Origin: an uncultured Pelagibacteraceae bacterium
GTDB lineage: Bacteria; Pseudomonadota; Alphaproteobacteria; Pelagibacterales; Pelagibacteraceae
Length of the DNA: 64,000 nt
Assembly: GCA_902635845.1 (NCBI GenBank)
Contig: CACPPK010000001.1
Span: 124,001 to 188,000 of the forward strand
Direction of reading: 5' to 3'
Below the pieces are notes generated by a model, which made no database searches, was not told the origin of the DNA, and saw nothing but the letters and a program-made list of their open reading frames with translations. Of this stretch, positions 17,413-24,541 are shown one piece after another (position 1 is the first letter of the stretch; each line of letters begins with the position of its first letter). Made by a program: the position numbers and the translations under genes.

Positions 17413-18254
17413 AAACTGTGTCGAAAAAATCAAAAGCCCAATCAATGGGAATGCACACTGAGGTGTTAACAGGAAGGACTCAACAAAAATTCTTTAATCC
17501 TGATGAAGCAGAAAACTTTTATTACTTTGGTACGTATGATGTAGATTTCAATAAAAGAACCGAGCTTGATGTTAAAGACATGACAGCTCCAGAAGCTAAT
17601 AAAGAAATTGATAACTTAATGAGTCAAGGGTATGGAACTATAGTTATTAAAAACCCACAAGGTAAACACAGTCTTGGAGTTGGTATTTTAAATAAACTTA
17701 ATTTAATTTTTGAAGGAAGTTTAGGATATTTTGGTATGGGCTCTTGTGATGGTCCAATTGTTAGAATTAATGGAAGAGTTGGATGGTCATGTGCAGAAAA
17801 CTTAATGGCTGGAAAAGTAGTAATCGAAAAAAATGCTGGATCTTGTTTTGGTGCGGCAATTAGAGGTGGGGATTTGATTTGTAAAGGAAGTGTTGGTGCC
17901 AGAACTGGTATTGATATGAAAGGTGGAACTATAATAATTGGTGGTGACGCCGGTGCATTTACTGGATTTATGATGCAAAGAGGAAGAATAATTATTCTTG
18001 GAGACGTAGGAATAAACTTGGGTGACTCAATGTATGATGGGACAATTTTCGTAGGTGGAGAAATTGGATCATATGGTAGTGATGCAGTAGACGCTGAATT
18101 AACCAAAAGTGATCAAGATTGGCTAAAAAGAAAATTAAAAGTAGCTGAGATTGGTGAAAATTTTGACGTTAGTAAGATGAAAAAAATTGTAGCTGGTAAA
18201 AAACTTTGGAATTATGACAATTTGGAACCTACAGAGAAGAAGGGAGCAATATAA
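17400..18254 (+). CDS. mgsB: N-methylglutamate synthase subunit B (GXGXG glutamate-synthase domain)
   Basis: The 284-residue subunit consists mainly of the right-handed beta-helix found at the C-terminus of glutamate synthase. Repeated glycine turns are plain in residues about 100-235 (EGSLGYFGMG, GKVVIEKNAGSCFGAAIRGG, CKGSVGARTGIDMKGGTIII, GDAGAFTGFMMQRGRIIIL). This domain is structural and couples the amidotransferase and FMN subunits. It has a Shine-Dalgarno (GGGGAGG) inside the end of mgsA, overlaps mgsA by 13 bases and shares one base with mgsC (TAATG). About 70 N-terminal residues precede the helix. Confidence 0.9.
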   Translation: MANLKTVSKKSKAQSMGMHTEVLTGRTQQKFFNPDEAENFYYFGTYDVDFNKRTELDVKDMTAPEANKEIDNLMSQGYGTIVIKNPQGKHSLGVGILNKLNLIFEGSLGYFGMGSCDGPIVRINGRVGWSCAENLMAGKVVIEKNAGSCFGAAIRGGDLICKGSVGARTGIDMKGGTIIIGGDAGAFTGFMMQRGRIIILGDVGINLGDSMYDGTIFVGGEIGSYGSDAVDAELTKSDQDWLKRKLKVAEIGENFDVSKMKKIVAGKKLWNYDNLEPTEKKGAI

Positions 18255-19666
18255 TGCCTAAGAAAAAATCTAAAAAAATTAAAAAAAATGGAAAAGGTGT
18301 TGGTGGAAAAGCTGATGTTCATGCACATGAAGAAGGTAAAAGAAATAAAAGTTTATTAGGTCATAACGCTATCTTCACACCTGAAGTAATAGACGACATT
18401 CATATTAAATCTCAATTAGGAAGATACAGAATGCGAGGAATGGCATTGATGAAAAAAATTCCTACTTTTGATGATTTAGTTTTCTTACCTGGAACACTAA
18501 CTAGATTTGTAATCGAAGGTTACAGAGAAAAATGTGAGACAAAAACTGTTATTGGACCAAGATGTGAAAATCCAATTGAATTAGATATTCCAGTTTATAT
18601 TACAGGAATGAGTTTCGGTGCGCTTTCTTATGAAGCAAAAACTGCTTTAGCAAGAGGAGCAACTATGGCAGGTAGTGCTACATGTTCTGGTGAAGGTGGA
18701 ATGATACCTGATGAAAGAAGATATTCTGAAAAATGGTACTACCAATGTATTCAATCGAGATATGGTTTTAATCCTCATCACGCACAATTAGCAGATGGTA
18801 TTGAAGTGTTTATTGGACAGGGTCAAAAAGTTGGAATGGGAGGACATTTAATGGGTCAAAAAGTTACTGACCAAGTTGCTGAGATGAGATCATTACCATC
18901 TGGTATTGACCAAAGATCTCCAGCGAGACACCCTGACTGGTTAGGACCAGATGATTTAGCTTTAAAAGTAGAAGAGCTAAGACAATTAACGAAAAATAAA
19001 GTGCCGATTCAGTTAAAATTAGGTGCATCTAAAGTTTATGATGATGTTCGTATGGCTGCAAAATGTGATCCTGACTCTATTTACTTAGATGGAATGGAAG
19101 GTTCTACTGGAGCTGGTCCGCATATCGCTGCTGCTAATACTGGAATTCCAGGAATTGCAGCAATTAGAGAAGCAAGAAGAGCAATCGACGATGTTGGTAA
19201 AACTGGAAAAGTAACATTAATTTATGCAGGTGGTGTAAGAGACGGTGCTGATATGGCAAAAGCTTTAGCTTTAGGTGCTGATGCAATTGCGATTGGAACT
19301 GGATCTATGATTGCACTTAACTGTAATAAAGATATTCCAGAAGCAAACTTTGAAAAAGAAATGGGTGTAAAAGCAGGTGAATGTTATCACTGCCACACTG
19401 GAAGATGTCCAGTTGGTGTTGCAACTCAAGATCCTAAGCTTAGAGCTAGATTAAATCCTGATGATGCTGCGCTAAGAGTTTACAATTATCTTCACTCAAT
19501 GACTTTAGAAGCTCAGTTGTTAGCAAGAGCTTGTGGAAAAACAAATATCCATTCTCTAGAACCTGAAGATTTAGCTGCTTTAACATCAGAGGCATCAGCT
19601 TTAGCAAAAGTTCCATTAGCTGGAACTAATTACACAGTTGGTGTTGATAACTACCACAAAATATAG
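18254..19666 (+). CDS. mgsC: N-methylglutamate synthase subunit C (FMN/Fe-S glutamate-synthase domain)
   Basis: The 470-residue FMN-binding TIM-barrel subunit makes N-methylglutamate from 2-oxoglutarate and methylamine. Visible are GMSFGALSYEAKTALARGA, the substrate segment VPIQLKLGASKVY, the flavin phosphate part GGVRDGADMAKALALGADA and the 3Fe-4S cysteines CYHCHTGRCPVG. The enzyme matches the GltB central domain as a stand-alone subunit. The first 30 residues are an odd basic extension beginning MPKKKSKKIKK. The next gene starts with the same MPKKKSKK. Translation is coupled to mgsB by a one-base overlap. Confidence 0.92.
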   Translation: MPKKKSKKIKKNGKGVGGKADVHAHEEGKRNKSLLGHNAIFTPEVIDDIHIKSQLGRYRMRGMALMKKIPTFDDLVFLPGTLTRFVIEGYREKCETKTVIGPRCENPIELDIPVYITGMSFGALSYEAKTALARGATMAGSATCSGEGGMIPDERRYSEKWYYQCIQSRYGFNPHHAQLADGIEVFIGQGQKVGMGGHLMGQKVTDQVAEMRSLPSGIDQRSPARHPDWLGPDDLALKVEELRQLTKNKVPIQLKLGASKVYDDVRMAAKCDPDSIYLDGMEGSTGAGPHIAAANTGIPGIAAIREARRAIDDVGKTGKVTLIYAGGVRDGADMAKALALGADAIAIGTGSMIALNCNKDIPEANFEKEMGVKAGECYHCHTGRCPVGVATQDPKLRARLNPDDAALRVYNYLHSMTLEAQLLARACGKTNIHSLEPEDLAALTSEASALAKVPLAGTNYTVGVDNYHKI

Positions 19667-19674
19667 AGGTAACT

Positions 19675-20085
19675 ATGCCAAAGAAAAAAAGTAAAAAAGT
19701 AGCAAAAACAAAAGAGATTAAAGGTCAGTTAGGTAAAAAGAAAGAGACTGCCAGAGAAAAAATGATTGGTCAGTCTATTGGTTACAGATACGACGTTAAT
19801 CTTTTACCGGACTATTCTAAGCTAACTCCATTTCTTAAGAAATATATAGAAGCGATGGGATGGGATGATTTAAATTGGTTGGAAGATGTACATATGGGTT
19901 ATGAAGAAGATAGACCTGCTGTATTCTGTAGAAATGCAAATGGTTGGGTTACAATTCCAAAGTCAATTAAACTCCCAAACAATCAACAAGATAGAGATAT
20001 GATAGCAAGAGAACTTTTAGTTAAGTTTCAAATGTCTCCAAAACATCCACTTGTTGATTTGAAAAAAGCTTATTTAAAATTTTAA
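19675..20085 (+). CDS. Unknown protein at the end of the N-methylglutamate synthase operon
   Basis: I do not recognise this 136-residue protein. It has a lysine-rich N-terminus (residues 1-40, beginning MPKKKSKKVAK like MgsC) and then a compact part with WDDLNWLEDVHMGYEEDRPAVFCRNANGWVTIPKSIKLP and a helical C-terminus. No signal peptide, membrane segment or clear catalytic motif is visible. Its ATG follows the mgsC stop by eight bases with an AGAGGT Shine-Dalgarno, and a terminator-like hairpin follows its stop, so it closes the operon. A fourth, accessory subunit of the methylamine enzymes is a reasonable hypothesis. Confidence 0.8.
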   Translation: MPKKKSKKVAKTKEIKGQLGKKKETAREKMIGQSIGYRYDVNLLPDYSKLTPFLKKYIEAMGWDDLNWLEDVHMGYEEDRPAVFCRNANGWVTIPKSIKLPNNQQDRDMIARELLVKFQMSPKHPLVDLKKAYLKF

Positions 20086-20111
20086 TATTTCAATTAAAAG
20101 TTGATTTTTTT

Positions 20112-20150
20112 TAAAAACCTAGTGCACAAGCTAGGTTTTAAAATGTTTTT
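20112..20150 (+). terminator. Hairpin ending the gmaS-mgs operon
   Basis: AAAACCTAG (20114-20122) pairs with CTAGGTTTT (20131-20139) around an eight-base loop; a short A run and then TGTTTTT follow. It lies 28 bases after the stop of the unknown 136-residue gene and before the amt promoter region. The form suits an intrinsic terminator although the T tail is displaced by a few bases. Confidence 0.65.
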
Positions 20151-20209
20151 ATATTTGTATCGAATCACAAAATTTAATAGGCTCTCGTAAACTAATATGG
20201 AGAGAGAAT

Positions 20210-21610
20210 ATGACTGATCAGTTAGGTGCTCTTACAACCATATTTACGGAATTTTACTACTGGGTGACAGTGGTACTGATGTTTTTAATTCACGTCGGTT
20301 TCTGTATGTATGAAGTTGGAGCTTCTCGATACAAACACCATCAACATACTCTTATGAAAAATACGATGCTGATACCATTGGTAACAGTAACGTGGTTTTT
20401 ATTTGGTTGGTGGATTTACTGGGCTTTTCCAACAGGACCTGGATTAGCACCATCAATAATGAATGAAAGTGCTGCGCTAGTTACAGATGAATCTGCATTT
20501 AGTGCTACATGGTACACTGCTACAAGTGATTTAATGGCTGTCAATTTAGGAGATCACATCTCTGGTGTCTTCTGGGCTGCCTTTTTACTTTTCTCTTGGA
20601 CAGCTGCTTCTATCGTTTCTGGAGCTATCATTGAAAGAATTACTACTTTTGCATTTGGTATTTTAGCAATTGCAATTGGTTCTGTATTTTGGACAATTGA
20701 TGCGGCATGGGGATGGCACTTCGACGGTTGGATGTTGAAACTTCTAGGATATCACGACGCTTACGCATCAGGAGTAATTCACGCAATTGCGGGTGGATTT
20801 GCTTTAGGTGTTCTAATGGTTTTAGGGCCAAGAATTGGTAAGTTTTCGTCTAGCGGTGAACCAAGAAACATCGGACCAAGAAATCCTTGGTTAGTAACAG
20901 TTGGATTATTTTTAATTTATACTGGTTTCTGGGGATTTTACGCAGCATGTAACATACCTATTTTCGACCTTGGACCTGAGTATGGTATGGAAGGTATATC
21001 TTACTGGACAGCAACTAATATCTACGTAACACCTACTACACTTAGTGGTATTACATTTAACTTCTTGATGTCATTATCAGGAGGATTATTAGCTGGATAT
21101 TGGATTGCTAAAGGAGATCCTTTCTGGACTTACTCAAGTGGTCTAGCAGGTGTGATCTGTGCTTCAGCTGGAAATGATTTATATCACCCAATTCAAGCAA
21201 TGATCATTGGTATGATCGGTGTTGTTATTGCATACAAACTTCATTACTGGGTTGAACGTAAGTTCAAAATTGATGATGCAGTTGGTGCCGTAGCAGTACA
21301 TGGTTATGCTGGATTTGTAGGTCTTGTAATTTGTGGTTTTGTCTTAAATGGTTATCCATCATCTGGTTACAGTGTTGGTGCTATGTGGGACGGAACAACT
21401 TATGCAACAATTAATCCATTAGGACAGTTCATAGGAGCATTAATTATGTTCGTTGTTCTTGGACTAATACCAGGCTATATCATAGCTAAAGTTCTTAACG
21501 GTATGGGTAAATTAAGGATCCCACGTGAAGTTGAGATAGCTGGATTAGACTATGAAATGATGGAATCTGCTAAAGAAGATGAAAAAGCAGTTTCATCTGC
21601 AACCAGGTAA
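20210..21610 (+). CDS. amt: Ammonium transporter
   Basis: The 466-residue polytopic protein is an Amt/Mep/Rh channel for ammonium, with about eleven membrane helices. The paired pore histidines are visible in GVIHAIAGGFALG and VAVHGYAGFVGLV. The N-terminus lacks a long signal peptide and starts in a membrane helix after about 15 residues. GGAGAG-like Shine-Dalgarno (ATGGAGAGAG) is upstream. It follows the methylamine operon; Amt proteins also recognise methylammonium, so uptake of methylamine or recapture of released ammonium both fit. No glnK (PII) gene is beside it. A 76-residue membrane protein follows after 11 bases. Confidence 0.92.
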   Translation: MTDQLGALTTIFTEFYYWVTVVLMFLIHVGFCMYEVGASRYKHHQHTLMKNTMLIPLVTVTWFLFGWWIYWAFPTGPGLAPSIMNESAALVTDESAFSATWYTATSDLMAVNLGDHISGVFWAAFLLFSWTAASIVSGAIIERITTFAFGILAIAIGSVFWTIDAAWGWHFDGWMLKLLGYHDAYASGVIHAIAGGFALGVLMVLGPRIGKFSSSGEPRNIGPRNPWLVTVGLFLIYTGFWGFYAACNIPIFDLGPEYGMEGISYWTATNIYVTPTTLSGITFNFLMSLSGGLLAGYWIAKGDPFWTYSSGLAGVICASAGNDLYHPIQAMIIGMIGVVIAYKLHYWVERKFKIDDAVGAVAVHGYAGFVGLVICGFVLNGYPSSGYSVGAMWDGTTYATINPLGQFIGALIMFVVLGLIPGYIIAKVLNGMGKLRIPREVEIAGLDYEMMESAKEDEKAVSSATR

Positions 21611-21621
21611 AGGAGGAAAAT

Positions 21622-21852
21622 ATGGCTACAGTTACAAACTGGATAGATCACCTTAATAAGCCAGCAGAAGAAGTTGCTGGTGCAATTTACCCTGGTGCTG
21701 GATCTGTTGAAGGCATACTGGTAATCATTGCATTGATCTTATGGGTTGGTTGGCACGTTTTGACTGCAAGAGCTGAAAGTGATGAACTTTCAAGACTTGC
21801 TAGAAAAAGACATAGTGCTAACGATCACAAAAGCAATATTACCGACTGGTAA
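21622..21852 (+). CDS. Small single-span membrane protein downstream of amt
   Basis: The 76-residue protein has one hydrophobic segment (about residues 29-47, GILVIIALILWVGWHVLTA) followed by a basic, charged tail (RAESDELSRLARKRHS). A good Shine-Dalgarno (AGGAGG) lies before the ATG. It sits 11 bases after amt and before a strong terminator, so it belongs to the same transcript. I do not know its family. A small partner or regulator of the ammonium channel is possible, on position alone. Confidence 0.75.
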   Translation: MATVTNWIDHLNKPAEEVAGAIYPGAGSVEGILVIIALILWVGWHVLTARAESDELSRLARKRHSANDHKSNITDW

Positions 21853-21867
21853 TTTAAATTAAAATTT

Positions 21868-21897
21868 GGGCGCTACTTAAATGTAGCGCCCTTTTTT
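21868..21897 (+). terminator. Intrinsic terminator of the amt unit
   Basis: GGGCGCTAC (21868-21876) and GTAGCGCCC (21883-21891) form a perfect nine-base stem around TTAAAT and are followed by six T. It is the clearest factor-independent terminator on the plus strand of the window. Confidence 0.93.
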
Positions 21898-21910
21898 ATG
21901 TTCTAAATTT

Positions 21911-22060
21911 ATGGAAGATAATAAAGAAGAATTAAGACCCTCAAAAATGAGAGGAGTAGCATTTCCTAAAGCTAAGTATGGTGTGATACTAGCTATAATT
22001 GTAATTATTGTTGTAAATTTAATTTATTATAAAGAAACAATTTTATCTTTTTTTAAATAA
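21911..22060 (+). CDS. 49-residue membrane micro-protein
   Basis: An ATG at 21911 opens a frame of 49 codons: a charged, basic N-terminal half (MEDNKEELRPSKMRGVAFPK) then a hydrophobic span of about 17 residues (VILAIIVIIVVNLIYY) and a short polar end. It lies between the amt terminator and the next GS-like gene, where nothing else is encoded. No strong Shine-Dalgarno is seen, and the gene may be transcribed by read-through or from its own promoter. Composition (charged head plus one transmembrane helix) is that of a real small protein rather than a chance frame, but it is unproven. Confidence 0.5.
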   Translation: MEDNKEELRPSKMRGVAFPKAKYGVILAIIVIIVVNLIYYKETILSFFK

Positions 22061-22077
22061 TTATGTTAACTTAGGTT

Positions 22078-23403
22078 GTGTCTAAAAATTTATTTCAGAT
22101 TGCTAAGCAAAAAAAAATTAAATATTTTTTAATCAGTTTTGTAGATTTATTTGGTGTATTAAGATCAAAATTAGTACCTGCTCATGCAATAAAAGAAATG
22201 CAAAATGCAGGAGCTGGTTTTGCTGGATTTGCAGCATGGTTAGATATGACACCTGCTGACTCAGACATGTTTGGAATTCCAGACCCAGATAGTTTAATTC
22301 AACTTCCATGGAATAAAGAAGTTGGATGGTTAGCATCTGATTTATGGATGAATGGCAAACCAGTAGATGCGTCACCTAGAGTGATGTTAAAAAATCAGAT
22401 AAAAAAACTTAAAAAACAAAATTTAACAATGAAATCAGGTGTTGAGTGTGAATATTTTTTGATTTCACCTGATGGCAATTCAATTGCAGATCCAAGAGAT
22501 ACACAATCCAAACCTTGTTATGACCAATCTGCATTAATGAGAAGGTATGATTTAATTAAGGAAATTTGTGACTGTATGATTGAAATGGGATGGGGCCCTT
22601 ATCAAAACGATCACGAGGATGCTAACGGTCAATTTGAAATGAATTGGGATTATTCAGATTGTCTAAAAACTGCAGATAGACATACCTTTTTTAAGTTTAT
22701 GGTAAAAACAATTGCTGAAAAGCACGGATTAAGAGCAACATTTATGCCTAAACCGTTTGGAAATTTAACCGGCAATGGTTGTCATGCTCACGTATCAGTT
22801 TGGCAAGGTAGTAAAAATAAATTCTTAGATAATAAAGATAAACTTGGTTTAAGTAAAATGGCCTATAATTTTTTAGGTGGAGTAATTAAAAATGCTTCAT
22901 CTTTATCTGCGTTTTTTAACCCAACAATCAATAGTTACAGAAGAATAAATGCACCACCTACAAAATCTGGAGCATCATGGTCACCAAGTAGTATTTCCTA
23001 CACAGGTAATAATCGAACACACATGATAAGAATCCCTGATCCTGGAAGATTTGAATTAAGATTAATGGATGGTTCTGCTAATCCTTACTTATTGCAAGCA
23101 AGTGTTTTAGCAGCTGGTCTATATGGTTTAAAAAATAAAGTTGATCCAGGCAAACCTTTGGATTGCAATATGTATGAAGATCATCATAAATATCCCAACT
23201 TACCTAAACTGCCTGATGAACTTGAACAATCATTAAATTTATTAAAAAATAATAAAGATATGAATGATGCTTTTGGCAAAGATGTTATTGAAAGTTATAT
23301 AAAGTTAAGAAGTTCAGAAATGAATGAATTCAAATCAAAAGATAGTTTTGATAAAACAAAAGATGTTACAAAGTGGGAAAAAGATAATACTTTAGATTGT
23401 TAG
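22078..23403 (+). CDS. Second glutamine-synthetase-like amine-glutamate ligase
   Basis: The 441-residue GS-fold enzyme begins at a GTG; I see no better start in frame. The GS segments are SGVECEYFLIS, QNDHEDANGQFEMNW, PKPFGNLTGNGCHAHVSVW, NSYRRINAP and IRIPDPGRFELRLMDGSANPYL. It is clearly related to the gmaS product in the window yet about 50 residues shorter. Because it lacks the features of housekeeping GlnA (for example the adenylylation-region tyrosine setting is not obvious), it may use an amine other than ammonia, such as methylamine, ethylamine or a polyamine. The diaminopropionate-lyase-like gene starts three bases after its stop, forming a pair. Confidence 0.82.
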   Translation: MSKNLFQIAKQKKIKYFLISFVDLFGVLRSKLVPAHAIKEMQNAGAGFAGFAAWLDMTPADSDMFGIPDPDSLIQLPWNKEVGWLASDLWMNGKPVDASPRVMLKNQIKKLKKQNLTMKSGVECEYFLISPDGNSIADPRDTQSKPCYDQSALMRRYDLIKEICDCMIEMGWGPYQNDHEDANGQFEMNWDYSDCLKTADRHTFFKFMVKTIAEKHGLRATFMPKPFGNLTGNGCHAHVSVWQGSKNKFLDNKDKLGLSKMAYNFLGGVIKNASSLSAFFNPTINSYRRINAPPTKSGASWSPSSISYTGNNRTHMIRIPDPGRFELRLMDGSANPYLLQASVLAAGLYGLKNKVDPGKPLDCNMYEDHHKYPNLPKLPDELEQSLNLLKNNKDMNDAFGKDVIESYIKLRSSEMNEFKSKDSFDKTKDVTKWEKDNTLDC

Positions 23404-23406
23404 TAC

Positions 23407-24537
23407 ATGACTATATTATCTAACGGTCATCAATGGAAATATACGGAATTTACAGACAATAAAAATTACTCATTTAACAAAAAAGAAATTCTTAATTCTT
23501 TAACCTCAGAAGAAATTGATAATGCTTATAAGAGCATTTCCAAGTGGAAAGGTTATTCTCCTACTCCTCTGCTTTCTTTAAATAAACTTTCAAAAGAATT
23601 AAATTTAAACAAAATTTTTTATAAAGATGAAAATAAAAGATTTGATTTAAAATCTTTTAAAGCTTTAGGCGGAGCTTATGCGGTAGAAAAAGTAACCAAA
23701 GGAAATAAAGATATAGTGGTGGCAACAGCTACTGCTGGCAATCATGGAAGATCAGTTGCCTGGGGCGCTAAAAGATTAGGTCTAAACTGTAAAATATTCA
23801 TTAGTGAATTTGTAAGTGATGCAAGAGGCAAAGCTATGGCCGCACTTGGAGCAGATGTAGTAAAAGTAAAAGGTAATTATGAAAAATCTTTGATGGAATG
23901 CATAAAACAGTCTACTGAAAATAATTGGCAAATAGTTCAGGATGTTGCTTGGAAAGATTATATGGTCGTCCCCAAGTATACAATGGCAGGTTATACGGTA
24001 ATGATGAAGGAGATAACTAATCAAATCCAGGAAGAGAAAATTACTCACATCATTTTACAGGCTGGTGTTGGTGGCATGGCTGCTGCCATGGTTGCAGGTA
24101 TTGCAAGATATTTGAACTATATTCCAACAATTATAGTTGTTGAACCGGATAGTGCCGCGTGTGTAATGGAAAGCATTAAAACTGGAAAAATAGAAAAAAT
24201 AGATATTAAAAGAGAAAGCTTAATGGGTGGTATGTCTTGTGGTGAAGTATCATTGGTCCCATGGGAAATACTCAAAAATTCAGTTAAACATTGTATTAGT
24301 TTACCAGATGATGATATTGCAAAAACCATGAAACTACTTGGAAATTCAAGCTTTAGTGATGATAAAATAATTGCAGGAGAAAACTCAGCACCTGGCGTAA
24401 TTAGTCTGATTACAAGTTGTGAAGATCAAGCAATTAAAGAAAAATTAGATCTAAATGAAAAATCTAATGTTTTAGTTTTTGGTTGTGAGGGAGATACCGA
24501 TCAAGAAATGTATCAAAAGTTAATTAACCAAAATTAA
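23407..24537 (+). CDS. Diaminopropionate ammonia-lyase-like PLP enzyme
   Basis: This 376-residue fold-type II PLP protein carries the Schiff-base lysine in RFDLKSFKALGG (Lys85), as in diaminopropionate ammonia-lyase, and the phosphate-binding glycine-rich QAGVGGMAAAM. TAGNHGRSVAWGAK is the conserved asparagine loop. Diaminopropionate lyase releases two ammonia and pyruvate; the family is related to threonine dehydratase and to EutB of ectoine breakdown. The length is a little below the usual 400. It pairs with the GS-like gene upstream (three-base gap) and is followed after four bases by the photolyase. The substrate in this organism is unknown. Confidence 0.8.
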   Translation: MTILSNGHQWKYTEFTDNKNYSFNKKEILNSLTSEEIDNAYKSISKWKGYSPTPLLSLNKLSKELNLNKIFYKDENKRFDLKSFKALGGAYAVEKVTKGNKDIVVATATAGNHGRSVAWGAKRLGLNCKIFISEFVSDARGKAMAALGADVVKVKGNYEKSLMECIKQSTENNWQIVQDVAWKDYMVVPKYTMAGYTVMMKEITNQIQEEKITHIILQAGVGGMAAAMVAGIARYLNYIPTIIVVEPDSAACVMESIKTGKIEKIDIKRESLMGGMSCGEVSLVPWEILKNSVKHCISLPDDDIAKTMKLLGNSSFSDDKIIAGENSAPGVISLITSCEDQAIKEKLDLNEKSNVLVFGCEGDTDQEMYQKLINQN

Positions 24538-24541
24538 ATCA

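Noticed and set aside
17624..18106. A 160-codon open frame on the minus strand opposite mgsB
   Set aside because: It is a mirror of the glycine-rich beta-helix codons of mgsB, with proline- and isoleucine-rich low-complexity sequence and no start signal; the plus-strand gene is clearly real.
22078..23403. Calling this gene housekeeping glutamine synthetase glnA
   Set aside because: Its sequence is closer by eye to the amine-ligating GS group (like gmaS) and the usual GlnA setting (glnB/glnK beside it) is absent.
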